Source of the DNA: Candidatus Brocadiaceae bacterium
GTDB lineage: Bacteria > Planctomycetota > Brocadiia > SM23-32
Length of the DNA: 12,226 nt
Direction of reading: 5' to 3'
Assembly: GCA_003567495.1 (NCBI GenBank)
Contig: PWZK01000245.1
Span: 1-12,226 of the forward strand
Below the pieces are notes generated by a model. The model ran no database searches and was not told the origin of the DNA. It was given only the letters and a program-made list of their open reading frames with translations. Shown here one piece after another: positions 1-7,310 of this stretch (position 1 is the stretch's first letter; every line of letters starts with the position of its first letter). The translations under genes and the position numbers were made by a program.

Positions 1-185
1 ATGCTGTCAATCCGGAAGCCGAGACACTGAGCATTCCAATTGTGATTACGTCAGGTGATGCCGATGGTTTTTTGGCTACCTGGACAACTGACCAGGCAGG
101 CTGGGTTGACGAGGACGACGATGGTTTCCCCGGTGATTTCAGCACGGCGACCATCAACCAGGCCGGCACCCTGAATTTTAACTGA
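1..185 (+). CDS. C-terminal fragment of an unidentified acidic protein
   Basis: The reading frame is open from the window edge (first whole codon at base 3) to a TGA at 183-185, giving about 60 residues. The visible tail is rich in Asp, Gly, Thr and Ala, with an acidic DEDDDG stretch followed by a short beta-like end finishing ...TLNFN. Such composition is common in exported or surface proteins, but no family motif is recognisable and the N-terminus lies outside the window. A rho-independent terminator begins about 35 bases after the stop, which supports this being the true end of a transcribed gene. Function unknown. Confidence 0.55.
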   Translation, partial: AVNPEAETLSIPIVITSGDADGFLATWTTDQAGWVDEDDDGFPGDFSTATINQAGTLNFN

Positions 186-219
186 CAGAAAATTAAAATA
201 ACGCAAGATTTCCAGCGTG

Positions 220-256
220 GCTCCGCCGTCCCGTGAGGGTGGCGGGGCTTTTTTTT
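220..256 (+). terminator. Rho-independent terminator of the upstream gene
   Basis: GCTCCGCC (220-227) pairs with GGCGGGGC (241-248) with one G-T wobble and a 13-base loop. It is followed at once by eight T residues (249-256). It sits 35 bases after the stop codon of the partial gene at the window start. Confidence 0.85.
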
Positions 257-331
257 GCGGCGCAGTCTGTGAAAAAAACGCACCGCGCGCCAGCCGCCCG
301 GTAATTGAAAAATCCGCACGTGCGACGCGCA

Positions 332-372
332 GGGCTTATAGGACCTATAGGACTTATAGGTCCTATAGGCCC
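332..372. repeat. Four-unit 9-bp repeat forming an 18-bp-stem hairpin
   Basis: Tandem units of the form TATAGGNCY occupy 332-372. They are arranged so that the 18 bases 332-349 pair completely with 355-372 (one G-T wobble) around a 5-base loop, GGACT. The hairpin lies about 60 bases before the uvrA start. Related units occur after uvrA at 3331-3362. There is no following T run, so it is not a standard terminator. The TATAGG units could mimic -10 boxes, but no convincing -35 element was found at the right distance. I recall similar repeats from PVC-group genomes, unchecked. Confidence 0.85.
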
Positions 373-431
373 CATGAATCTTACGCTTTACATGGCCCTG
401 CACGCCCCGAACACAAAAACTATCACCCGCG

Positions 432-3248
432 ATGGAACCGGAAAAATTATCTAAAACAGCAACAGCACCGTCCAAACGCCCCCCCGCCGCCTCCGCCATC
501 AGCCTGCGGGGCGTAAGGGTTCATAATCTCAAGAACATCGACGTGGACATACCAAAGGGGCGGTTCGTCGCGGTCACCGGGCTCAGCGGCAGCGGCAAGT
601 CAAGCCTCGTTCTCGACACCCTCTACGCCGAGGGACAGCGCAGGTACGTGGAATCCTTCAGCCCCTATGCTCGCCAGTTCCTGGAGCGGATGGGCAAACC
701 GGACGCCGACAGGATCGAAAACATCCCGCCCGCAATCGCGATAGAACGAAAGAACCCGGTAAAAAACCGCCGCTCCACCGTGGGCACCGCCGCGGAGGTG
801 AACGATTACCTCAGGCTGCTCTTCGCCGGGGCGGGCGAGGTTTACTGCCCAAGCTGCGGCCTGCGTATAGAAGCGCATTCCGTCGGGGATATCCTGAACG
901 TGCTGGAGCAACTGCCCGAAAAAAAGCGTTTCACGGTATCCTTTCCGCTCAAGCTGTCTGCGGACCTCGAAACCGGTGAGCAGCTCGACCGGCTGCGCGA
1001 GACCGGTTTTATCAGGCTTATGCACGACGGCGAAACAATCGACATATCTGAAGGCCCCCCCGAAGGGCTCGCGCCCGGGGCCGAAGCGGAGGTCATAGTC
1101 GATCGGTTGACGGCCGGCCCCAAGGCACGCCCGCGCGCCGCGGAGGCCGCGGAGACCTGCTACAGGCTCGGACGGGGCACGTGCATCGTGAGGGTGCGCG
1201 GCGGGGAGGTGCTTAAGTTCAGCAAGTCGTTCAGGTGCGTGGGGTGCGGTCACGTTGTTCCAGATCCGAAGCCGCAGCTGTTTTCCTTCAACAGCCCCCT
1301 GGGCGCGTGCGAGTCGTGCTCGGGTTACGGTTCTACCATCGATATAGACCCCGACCGCGTGGTGCCGGACACGGCACTTTCTCTTGCTGAAGGCGCAGTG
1401 CAGCCGTGGAATACGGAGAAGACCGAGGAATGCCTCCGACAGCTCCTCGACGGCGCCCCTGAGGCCGGGGTGCCGGTTGACAGGCCCTGGAAGGAGCTAA
1501 CCGAAGAGCAGAGAAGGCGTGTTATGGAGGGCACGGAACACTTTTACGGCGTAATGGATTTTTTCAGATGGATGCAGTCGAAGAAATACAAACTGCACGT
1601 TCGAGTGCTGCTTAGCCGCTACCGCAGGTACGTAACATGCTCAGAGTGCAAAGGCGCGCGCCTCAGGGCAGATGCGCTGTCGGTGCGCATCGGCGGCAAA
1701 AATATCGCCGGGATCTGTGCGATGAGCGTTTCACAGGCCAGCGATTTTTTCCGCCGTGACCTCAAGCTCAGCGACCACGAAAAAACGGTTTACGGCACGA
1801 TCCTGGATGAAATCAAAACCCGCCTGCATTATCTGGACCTGATCGGGCTTGGTTATGTCACTCTCGACAGATCAGCGCGCACGCTGAGCAACGGCGAGAT
1901 GCAGCGCCTGAATCTTGCCGCAAGCCTCGGTTCGTCGCTTGTAAATACGCTCTATATCCTTGATGAACCAAGTATCGGGCTGCACGCACGCGACAGCGAC
2001 CGGCTCCTTGAGATTATCGACCGGCTGCGCAGCCTCGGCAACACCGTGGTGGTGGTGGAACATGAAAAGAGGATAATCGCCGCCGCCGACCATATAATTG
2101 AGCTTGGCCCCGGCGCAGGTGAATTCGGCGGCAGGGTCGTGTTCGCCGGACAGGTCGAAGACCTGCTCGAGTGCGATAACTCGGTTACCGGCGCCTATAT
2201 GTCCGGGCGTAGCAAGATAGATGTTCCCGAAAAAAGGAGAGCGGGCGGGAAGGACAGGATTACTCTGCGGGGCTGCTCGCACCATAACCTGAAAAGTATC
2301 GACGTGGAAATACCCCTCGGGCTTTTTATATGCGTGACCGGGGTAAGCGGCAGCGGCAAGAGCACGCTCGTTGAAGATACGCTGTACAAAGCGCTCAAAA
2401 GGCGCATGCCCGGTGGGTACAGCGGTGTTCCGGGCCGGCATCGCGCCGTTGAAGGCCTGCATCTGATCGATGACGTTCTTATGGTCGATCAGAATCCGGT
2501 TGGAAGAACGCCCAGATCCAATCCGGCAACGTATATGAAGTTCTACGATCCGGTAAGAAAACTTTTCGCCGCAACGCGGGAAGCCCGCATAAGAAATCTT
2601 ACCCCCGGTGCTTTTTCATTCAACACCCCCGGCGGACGTTGTGAATTCTGCAAGGGGGCAGGAAATATAAAGGTCGATATGCAGTTCCTTTCCGACATCT
2701 ATGTGCCCTGCGACAAATGCCGCGGCCGCCGGTTTCACGCGGATATACTCGATATAAAATACAGGGGGCGCTCGATCCACGATGTGCTTGAGATGAGCGT
2801 GACGGAGGCGATGGCTTTTTTCTCCGATCAAAAAGTAATTGCAGGCAAGCTGCGCACGCTGTATAATACGGGACTGGGCTACCTGAGAATAGGCCAGCCG
2901 GCAACTACGCTGTCCGGCGGCGAAGCACAACGGCTTAAACTGGCAACCTTTATGAAAAACGGCGGTGGAAAAAAGAAACTTATGATTTTTGACGAGCCGA
3001 CCACCGGGCTTCACTGCGACGACATAAAAAAGCTGCTGCGATGCTTCCAGCAGCTTGTTGATAGCGGCCACAGCGTCGTGGTGGTCGAGCATAACCTTGA
3101 CGTAATAAAGTGCGCCGATTATGTTATAGATATGGGTCCCGGGGAAGCCGACGCCGGCGGGGAAGTGACGGCTTGCGGAACTCCCAAAAAAGTGGCTGGC
3201 TGCAGCAAATCTGTGACCGGGCGCTACCTTAAAGAAGAGCTGCGGTGA
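432..3248 (+). CDS. uvrA: UvrA-family excinuclease ABC subunit A
   Basis: This is a 938-residue UvrA, close to the usual ~940. UvrA is the damage-sensing dimer of nucleotide excision repair and hands lesions to UvrB. The first ABC half has Walker [10 protein letters not shown] (50-58), the RSTVGT motif, a CPSC pair (139/142), a UvrB-binding-type insertion, and a zinc module C269/C272/C293/C296. Its signature is LSNGEMQR (485-492), followed by LDEPSIGLH. The second half has Walker [10 protein letters not shown] (637-645), the [11 protein letters not shown] motif, a zinc module C737/C740/C760/C763, the canonical LSGGEAQR (827-834) and DEPTTGLH. All elements are intact except the first signature, where SGGEAQR has become SNGEMQR. 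The ATG at 432 lacks a clear Shine-Dalgarno sequence; the 20-25 residues before the ABC core are a Lys/Pro/Ala-rich tail. It could be the housekeeping UvrA or a second paralogue; this cannot be decided from one window. Confidence 0.95.
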   Translation: MEPEKLSKTATAPSKRPPAASAISLRGVRVHNLKNIDVDIPKGRFVAVTGLSGSGKSSLVLDTLYAEGQRRYVESFSPYARQFLERMGKPDADRIENIPPAIAIERKNPVKNRRSTVGTAAEVNDYLRLLFAGAGEVYCPSCGLRIEAHSVGDILNVLEQLPEKKRFTVSFPLKLSADLETGEQLDRLRETGFIRLMHDGETIDISEGPPEGLAPGAEAEVIVDRLTAGPKARPRAAEAAETCYRLGRGTCIVRVRGGEVLKFSKSFRCVGCGHVVPDPKPQLFSFNSPLGACESCSGYGSTIDIDPDRVVPDTALSLAEGAVQPWNTEKTEECLRQLLDGAPEAGVPVDRPWKELTEEQRRRVMEGTEHFYGVMDFFRWMQSKKYKLHVRVLLSRYRRYVTCSECKGARLRADALSVRIGGKNIAGICAMSVSQASDFFRRDLKLSDHEKTVYGTILDEIKTRLHYLDLIGLGYVTLDRSARTLSNGEMQRLNLAASLGSSLVNTLYILDEPSIGLHARDSDRLLEIIDRLRSLGNTVVVVEHEKRIIAAADHIIELGPGAGEFGGRVVFAGQVEDLLECDNSVTGAYMSGRSKIDVPEKRRAGGKDRITLRGCSHHNLKSIDVEIPLGLFICVTGVSGSGKSTLVEDTLYKALKRRMPGGYSGVPGRHRAVEGLHLIDDVLMVDQNPVGRTPRSNPATYMKFYDPVRKLFAATREARIRNLTPGAFSFNTPGGRCEFCKGAGNIKVDMQFLSDIYVPCDKCRGRRFHADILDIKYRGRSIHDVLEMSVTEAMAFFSDQKVIAGKLRTLYNTGLGYLRIGQPATTLSGGEAQRLKLATFMKNGGGKKKLMIFDEPTTGLHCDDIKKLLRCFQQLVDSGHSVVVVEHNLDVIKCADYVIDMGPGEADAGGEVTACGTPKKVAGCSKSVTGRYLKEELR

Positions 3249-3458
3249 GTGCCCGGTGAACTCATTGGTATCTTATCTCTAATTATGAGCCAGTTGCACA
3301 ATTCGCGATTTTTGCTCGAAGCATACGACATATAGGACTTATAAGACTTATAAGACCTATAGACTGCACATAGAGTGGGTGTTGAAGGATTGTACAACAG
3401 GCTCATATGTCTGTTTTACTGAAAACCTACCCGAACCTTTATCAAAAGGTGGTGCGCC
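3249..3458 (+). other. Intergenic region between uvrA and the Usp-like gene
   Basis: Contains no supported gene. It holds the second TATAGGNCY repeat cluster (3331-3362) and a plausible ribosome binding site AAGGTGG (3446-3452) six bases before the GTG at 3459. No T-tailed terminator is visible after uvrA, and no convincing promoter was found. Confidence 0.5.
3331..3362. repeat. Second TATAGGNCY-type 9-bp repeat cluster
   Basis: Units TATAGGACT, TATAAGACT and TATAAGACC follow one another at 9-base steps, with a degenerate fourth beginning TATAG. The cluster is a poorer palindrome than the copy before uvrA: TATAGG and CCTATA at the ends and two self-complementary CTTATAAG blocks inside, separated by unpaired A residues. 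The two clusters bracket uvrA. Confidence 0.75.
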
Positions 3459-3920
3459 GTGGACAATAAGGAAGTTTCCAGGGTGTTGGTAATTGTAGGC
3501 AGCAAGAGGTGCGCCCGGCAGGTTTTGCGGTGCGGGAGGGCCGTTGCCGGGGGGCTCAACTGTGCGCTTCGTTGTATTTGCTACGGAGACGGAGCGTTTG
3601 GGGAAACGCCACAGGTAGAAAACTGCGCCGCATTTGAGCGCGTACACATGCCTCAGGAAGCGGTCAGCCTCGCGGGAGGAGCCGCCGGCATCAAAATGCT
3701 GGTTTCAGACTGGCCGGCCACACAGGATAAACTTAACGCCCTGCTGCAAATGCAGATACGCTGTAACGTGCCAATGGCAGTTATACGCAGCGGCGAACGG
3801 AAACCGCCCGAAAGAGCGCTGGTACTTTCAAGCGGAGGGCCGCATATCCTCCACCACTTCTGGGTCGCGCGGGAGATATCGAAACAGCTGAAACTTTCGC
3901 CCCGGATCCTCTGCATTTGA
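3459..3920 (+). CDS. Small protein, possible truncated universal-stress-like protein
   Basis: This is a 153-residue protein starting at GTG 3459, chosen because AAGGTGG lies six bases upstream. The N-terminus (RVLVIVGSKRCARQVLRCGRAVAGGLNCALRCICYG) has the strand-loop-helix-strand pattern of a universal-stress-protein (Usp) fold. Near residue 115 a second similar start appears (ERALVLSSGGP...REISKQLKLSPRILCI), but the protein stops after one strand-helix-strand. This suggests a two-domain Usp-like protein missing most of its second domain, or a weak resemblance only. It is unusually rich in Cys. No signal peptide or membrane segment is visible. Its stop codon overlaps the -35 box of the next gene's promoter, so the two genes need not be co-transcribed. 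Whether it is functional is unclear. Confidence 0.6.
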   Translation: MDNKEVSRVLVIVGSKRCARQVLRCGRAVAGGLNCALRCICYGDGAFGETPQVENCAAFERVHMPQEAVSLAGGAAGIKMLVSDWPATQDKLNALLQMQIRCNVPMAVIRSGERKPPERALVLSSGGPHILHHFWVAREISKQLKLSPRILCI

Positions 3921-3945
3921 CAAAATCCCTGAAAACAGGTTTAAT
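3917..3945 (+). promoter_or_regulatory. Sigma-70-type promoter of the GyrI-like gene
   Basis: A perfect -35 box TTGACA (3917-3922) and a near-consensus -10 box TTTAAT (3940-3945) are separated by exactly 17 bases. The -35 box overlaps the TGA of the preceding gene (3918-3920). A small inverted pair, CCTG (3928-3931) and CAGG (3936-3939), lies in the spacer and might be an operator or chance. The predicted transcript start near 3952 gives a leader of about 75 bases. Confidence 0.7.
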
Positions 3946-4028
3946 AGTGTGTGAAAAAATAGGGGTCACAGAACATATAAAGATAACGTTCGCCATACAC
4001 ACATGTTTTAGTTAAAAAGGAGAAAATA

Positions 4029-4496
4029 ATGTCTGAGCCTAAAATCAGGGAAGTCGCTCCTGTAAATGCAATAACAACCTCTTTTAAGGGTCCTTACAAC
4101 CAGACATCACAGGTGATGGATGATCTGATAGCCTGGCTGCTCCAGACAGGTTATCCTTACAGCGGCGATCCTTTTGCCATATATTATGATGACCCGGCGA
4201 AGGTTGAAGAGTCGAATCTGAGGGCCTTGGTTTGTCTGCCGGTCGAGGAAAAACTGGAAGATTACGGCGGCTATGAGCCCAGGGAAATCGAGGGTGGGTC
4301 CTTTGCATCTCTTTTGCATGAGGGTGCTTATGAAAATATCCCGCAGGCCTACGAGGAGCTCTTTGAATGGATAAAAGACAACGATTACGAGTACATCGAG
4401 GAATCCGGAACGCGTGAGATCTTCCGCGTGATCCTGGGAGAAGTTGAATCGCCCGACGAACTGGTTACTGAAGTGATGGTTCCTGTACGCGCTTAA
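4029..4496 (+). CDS. Standalone GyrI-like / effector-binding domain protein
   Basis: This is a 155-residue cytoplasmic protein with the layout of the GyrI-like small-molecule-binding domain found at the C-terminus of AraC/MerR-type regulators and in the E. coli gyrase-inhibitor protein SbmC/GyrI. It has an opening beta strand with VNAITTSFKGPYNQTS, a helix DDLIAWLLQTGYPYSGDPFAIYYDD, a strand region NLRALVCLPVEE, and a second repeat beginning GGSFASLLHEGAYENIPQAYEELFEWIKDNDY. It ends in REIFRVILGE...TEVMVPVRA. No DNA-binding domain is attached, so it probably binds a ligand alone or partners with another protein; the ligand is unknown. AAGGAG at 4017-4022 fixes the start, and a strong promoter lies upstream. 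The last codons and the stop fall inside the conserved start of dispersed repeat copy A. Confidence 0.85.
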   Translation: MSEPKIREVAPVNAITTSFKGPYNQTSQVMDDLIAWLLQTGYPYSGDPFAIYYDDPAKVEESNLRALVCLPVEEKLEDYGGYEPREIEGGSFASLLHEGAYENIPQAYEELFEWIKDNDYEYIEESGTREIFRVILGEVESPDELVTEVMVPVRA

Positions 4497-4754
4497 TGGC
4501 GCAACATTGACAGCAAAGTGTCGATGTGTGAAAAAGAATTGAATATCCAATGACGAAGGAACGACCAAAGGCAAGCGCTGAAAGCGCGATATGTTATAGC
4601 CTATGGCGGAGCGCAGGCCCCGAAAGGGGGCCGAAGCGAAGCCATAGGGTAGGTGATGCGCGCAAAAAAAGAGTCCTGAAGGGACGACATAATCGCAAAG
4701 AAGACGAACGCACGCCGAAGACCTGATGTTGATCATGCCGCCCCTGCAGGGCTA
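4489..4754 (+). repeat. Dispersed multi-hairpin repeat, copy A
   Basis: About 265 bases that align throughout with copy B at 7311-7570. Ordered modules are: GACA...TGTC; GCGCT-GAA-AGCGC (4575-4587); a long stem CCTATGGC (4600-4607) with GCCATAGG (4641-4648) enclosing GGCCCC/GGGGCC; GTCCT-GAA-GGGAC (4673-4685); and a terminal CCCTGCAGGG hairpin (4742-4751). The first ten bases (gcgcttaatg) cover the Arg-Ala-stop end of the GyrI-like gene. The long stem differs from copy B by a compensatory pair, T-A here and T-G/C-A swapped consistently there. I recall similar GAA-looped stem families in Bacteroidetes and Planctomycetes genomes, unchecked. Confidence 0.85.
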
Positions 4755-4965
4755 ACCCGCATATTTCATAAACCAACAACAAAGGTTAATGTAAGACTTG
4801 GAAATCAGTACGTTAAATAGCCTTCTCAGGGTGAATCGGGTTTTGCAGTGTGTGCCTGAGCTCCTCAAAACGGAGGTTTACCTGCCTCCAGCAGGCAGGC
4901 TGGAAACGCGTGAAATAAGCGAGCTATCTTAACTTCTGTCTTTGGTTTATGAAATATGCGGGTTA
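4753..4965. mobile_element. MITE-like 213-bp element with perfect 24-bp inverted ends
   Basis: Bases 4753-4776 are the exact reverse complement of 4942-4965 (24 of 24). Both ends terminate in TA, as expected if the 22-bp inverted repeats were flanked by a TA target duplication (Tc1/mariner-IS630 style). TA is self-complementary, so this is only suggestive. A second nested imperfect inverted pair is GTTAAATAGC (4812-4821) with 4923-4933, one base bulged. Inside is also a CCTGCC (4881-4886)/GGCAGG (4894-4899) hairpin. There is no transposase reading frame. The left end abuts the last hairpin of repeat copy A, as if inserted at its distal edge. It could instead be a long structured leader for the downstream gene. 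Confidence 0.6.
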
Positions 4966-5014
4966 AGCGTCTGTTAGACATGTGCATCTTTTAATCAGAA
5001 AATCGGGAGGTAAC

Positions 5015-6004
5015 GTGCATTACCGCAATATAGGCAAAACGGATGTGATGGTAAGCACCGTAACCATGGGATGCTGGGCGATCGTGGGCGATTTTAACTG
5101 GGGGCCACAGGATGAAGACGACGCAGTGGCGGCCATACGCTCCGCGCTGGAGCTGGGAATAAACACGTTCGATACCGCAGAAGCATACGGAAGCGGATAT
5201 TCGGAGAAGTTGCTCGGCAAGGTGCTCGAAGGGCGGCGAAAAGATGTTGTTATCGCTACCAAAGCATCGCCGTCTAATTTTGCTCCCAAAAAACTCCGGC
5301 GTGCCTGTGAGGACAGCCTCAAACGCCTTAATACCGACTACATCGACATATATCAACTGCATTGGCCCAATCACGAGGTGCCTGTCGACGATACCCTGGA
5401 GGCCATGGATCGCTTGAGGGAAGAGGGGAAGATTCGCGTTGCCGGATGCTCCAACTTCGGCCCGGGAGATGTTTCAGAGGCCCTTGCCGCCGGCCGACTG
5501 GAAAGTAACCAGGTGGCATACAACCTGCTCTGGCGTGGGCTGGAATACGAGCTGCAGCAAATTTGCGTTGAGAACGAGGTCAGCCTGCTGCCGTATTCTC
5601 CGCTCGCGCAGGGGCTTTTGACCGGAAAGTTCCGGACTCCAGAGGATGTGCCGCCGGAACGTGCGCGAACACGGCATTTTGCCGCGGAACGTCCCCACAC
5701 AAGGCACGGCGAAGAAGGCGCCGAAGAAGAAACTTTTGAGGCGATTAAAAAGATTGAGGAAATTTCCGAGGGGCTCGGGAAACCAATGGCGCAGGTTGCT
5801 CTTGCATACCTCATCGCACGCCCGGGCGTTGCAAGTGTCATCGCAGGCATGAGAAACGCAAAACAGGCCGCTGAAAATTCCCGGGCCGCAGACGTTGAGC
5901 TGTCGGAGGGAGACATAAAGAAGCTGGATATCGCGACCGGCCCCCTCAAAAAACGCTTTGGCCCGGCTCTGGATATGTGGCAAAGCGAAGAAAGAACGAA
6001 ATAG
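5015..6004 (+). CDS. Aldo/keto reductase family oxidoreductase
   Basis: This is a 329-residue (alpha/beta)8 NADPH-dependent carbonyl reductase. The start MHYRNIGKTDVMVSTVTMGCW is typical for the family. The catalytic tetrad is visible: D53 (FDTAEAYG), Y58, K83 (IATKAS) and H116 (QLHWPN). Cofactor-binding motifs follow: CSNFGPGD, SNQVAYNLL, LLPYSPLAQGLLTGK and, near the C-terminus, PGVASVIAGMRNAKQAAEN. GTG at 5015 is preferred because GGGAGG (5005-5010) lies four bases upstream; the upstream in-frame GTG at 4982 would add an atypical 11-residue extension. The physiological substrate cannot be read from sequence. The stop is one base before the rimO start, so the two are almost certainly co-transcribed and translationally coupled, though no functional link is known. 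No clear promoter was identified; it may lie within the MITE-like element. Confidence 0.93.
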   Translation: MHYRNIGKTDVMVSTVTMGCWAIVGDFNWGPQDEDDAVAAIRSALELGINTFDTAEAYGSGYSEKLLGKVLEGRRKDVVIATKASPSNFAPKKLRRACEDSLKRLNTDYIDIYQLHWPNHEVPVDDTLEAMDRLREEGKIRVAGCSNFGPGDVSEALAAGRLESNQVAYNLLWRGLEYELQQICVENEVSLLPYSPLAQGLLTGKFRTPEDVPPERARTRHFAAERPHTRHGEEGAEEETFEAIKKIEEISEGLGKPMAQVALAYLIARPGVASVIAGMRNAKQAAENSRAADVELSEGDIKKLDIATGPLKKRFGPALDMWQSEERTK

Positions 6005-6005
6005 G

Positions 6006-7310
6006 ATGCAGAAAAAAGCGGCCATCATAACGCTGGGCTGCGCAAAGAACACGGTGGATTCCGAGCAAATTGCCTCCCTCCTTCGCGAGGCCGGGGTAGA
6101 GGTGTGCACCGATCCCCGAAACGCCCCTGTGGCGCTCATAAACACATGCGGGTTTATCGACTCGGCAAAAACTGAATCCATAGATGCCATACTCGATATC
6201 GCCGGCTTGAAAGAATCCTGCGGCCTGGAGTCCGTGGTCGTAAGTGGTTGCTTAGCTGAGCGTTACGCTGACGATCTGGAACGTGACATGCCGGAGGTTG
6301 ACTTTTTTTGCGGCACGGATGTCAGGGACGCCGCGGGGGCGGTGCTTAAGAGCCTCGCTCTTGAACCGGGCCGATTTCCTTCGACCGTTTTTCGCAGCCA
6401 CCGCTTTACACCGGCCGGCTGGGCGTATCTGCGTATAGCGGAGGGGTGTGACAACCGGTGCAGTTACTGCGCAATACCATCGATCCGGGGGCCTCTCAGG
6501 AGCAGGCCGGAAGGGGATATTATTTCCGAGGCAGGCCGGCTGCTGGAAGACGGGGTCAAAGAGATTAACCTGATTGCCCAGGATACCACCGCATACCGTC
6601 GCGAAGGCGGTAAGCCGCAGCTACACGGGCTGCTTGAGAAGTTGTGCCGGGAGTTCCCGGAAGTCTGGATACGGCTTCTTTACACCCACCCCGCTCATTA
6701 TTACGAGGCCTTGATTGAGGTGATTGCCGACCGGCCGCAGATATGTCCGTATCTCGATATGCCTCTGCAGCATATAAACGACGGCATATTGACGGCGATG
6801 GGACGCAGGGTGACGCGCGCTGAAATAGAAGACCTTATCGCCTTGCTCCGCGCTTCTATACCGTCTCTGGTGCTCAGAACAACCTTTATGATCGGTTTTC
6901 CCGGGGAAGACGAAGAGGCTTTTGAAGAGTTGATGTGTTTTGCAAAGACGGCGCGTTTCGAGCGGATGGGGGCTTTTATATATTCCGCCGAAGAAGGGAC
7001 GCCTGCGGCGCTTTTTCCGGAAGACGTGCCGGAGCAGGTCAAGCGGGAGCGCCACCACCGCCTTATGTCGGCGCAGCGGCGGATCGCATTCGACGTGGCG
7101 GCCGGGCGCCTCGGCGAAATAACACGGGTGCTGGTTGAAGCGGATAGCGAGATCGGCAAAGACCTCCGCGTGGGGCGTAGCCCGGTAGAAGCCCCGGAGG
7201 TTGACCCGGTGATTTTGCTGCATGGCGCAGAAAATATTGAGCCGGGACAGGTAATAGAAGCCGAAATAACCGGCAGCGAAGGCTACGATTGCGTGGCCAC
7301 TCCGCTTTAG
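6006..7310 (+). CDS. rimO: Ribosomal protein uS12 methylthiotransferase RimO
   Basis: This is a 434-residue radical-SAM methylthiotransferase that converts a conserved aspartate of ribosomal protein S12 to beta-methylthio-aspartate. The N-terminal UPF0004 domain has its three [4Fe-4S] ligands: C12 (LGCAKN), C48 (INTCGF) and C82 (VSGCLAERY). The radical-SAM cluster is C148-x3-C152-x2-C155 (EGCDNRCSYCAIPSIRG). LYTHPAHY, DMPLQHINDGIL and MIGFPGEDEEAFEEL follow, and a TRAM domain fills the C-terminus. LGCAKNTVDSE and IPSIRGPLRSRP point to RimO rather than MiaB. ATG 6006, one base after the reductase stop, is chosen; an upstream in-frame start at 5958 would overlap that gene by 16 codons with no family resemblance. 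There is no strong ribosome binding site, consistent with coupling. Repeat copy B begins at the next base after the stop. Confidence 0.96.
   Translation: MQKKAAIITLGCAKNTVDSEQIASLLREAGVEVCTDPRNAPVALINTCGFIDSAKTESIDAILDIAGLKESCGLESVVVSGCLAERYADDLERDMPEVDFFCGTDVRDAAGAVLKSLALEPGRFPSTVFRSHRFTPAGWAYLRIAEGCDNRCSYCAIPSIRGPLRSRPEGDIISEAGRLLEDGVKEINLIAQDTTAYRREGGKPQLHGLLEKLCREFPEVWIRLLYTHPAHYYEALIEVIADRPQICPYLDMPLQHINDGILTAMGRRVTRAEIEDLIALLRASIPSLVLRTTFMIGFPGEDEEAFEELMCFAKTARFERMGAFIYSAEEGTPAALFPEDVPEQVKRERHHRLMSAQRRIAFDVAAGRLGEITRVLVEADSEIGKDLRVGRSPVEAPEVDPVILLHGAENIEPGQVIEAEITGSEGYDCVATPL

Noticed and set aside
193..375. Minus-strand open frame with a repeating Gly-Pro-Ile / Ser-Pro-Ile sequence
   Set aside because: It is the translation of the TATAGGNCY DNA repeat and runs through the terminator; no ribosome binding site or family resemblance. 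The plus-strand Tyr-Arg-Thr counterpart is rejected for the same reason.
600..1253. 217-codon minus-strand open frame opposite uvrA
   Set aside because: It lies wholly opposite motifs of UvrA that are conserved at protein level; it is a shadow frame of GC-rich coding DNA.
3331..3362. CRISPR array
   Set aside because: The units are 9 bases long, contiguous and without spacers, so this is a simple tandem repeat. No cas gene is present.
3782..3916. Riboswitch or tRNA in the small intergenic regions
   Set aside because: No cloverleaf with the GTTCRANNC arm and no known riboswitch core could be recognised here or in the other intergenic gaps.
4594..4782. Minus-strand 62-codon frame across repeat copy A
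   Set aside because: It is a readthrough of the hairpin repeat, with no coding bias and no start signal. Such frames are often mis-annotated as hypothetical proteins.
4753..4965. Complete insertion sequence
   Set aside because: Only 213 bases long, with no transposase frame in any direction; at most a non-autonomous derivative.
4982..5014. Upstream GTG start for the aldo/keto reductase
   Set aside because: The GTG at 5015 has GGGAGG four bases before it and gives the family-typical N-terminus; the extension does not resemble relatives.
5958..6005. Upstream ATG start for rimO overlapping the reductase gene
   Set aside because: The 16 extra codons overlap the conserved reductase end, and RimO proteins begin close to the (K)KAAIITLGCAKN motif encoded from 6006.
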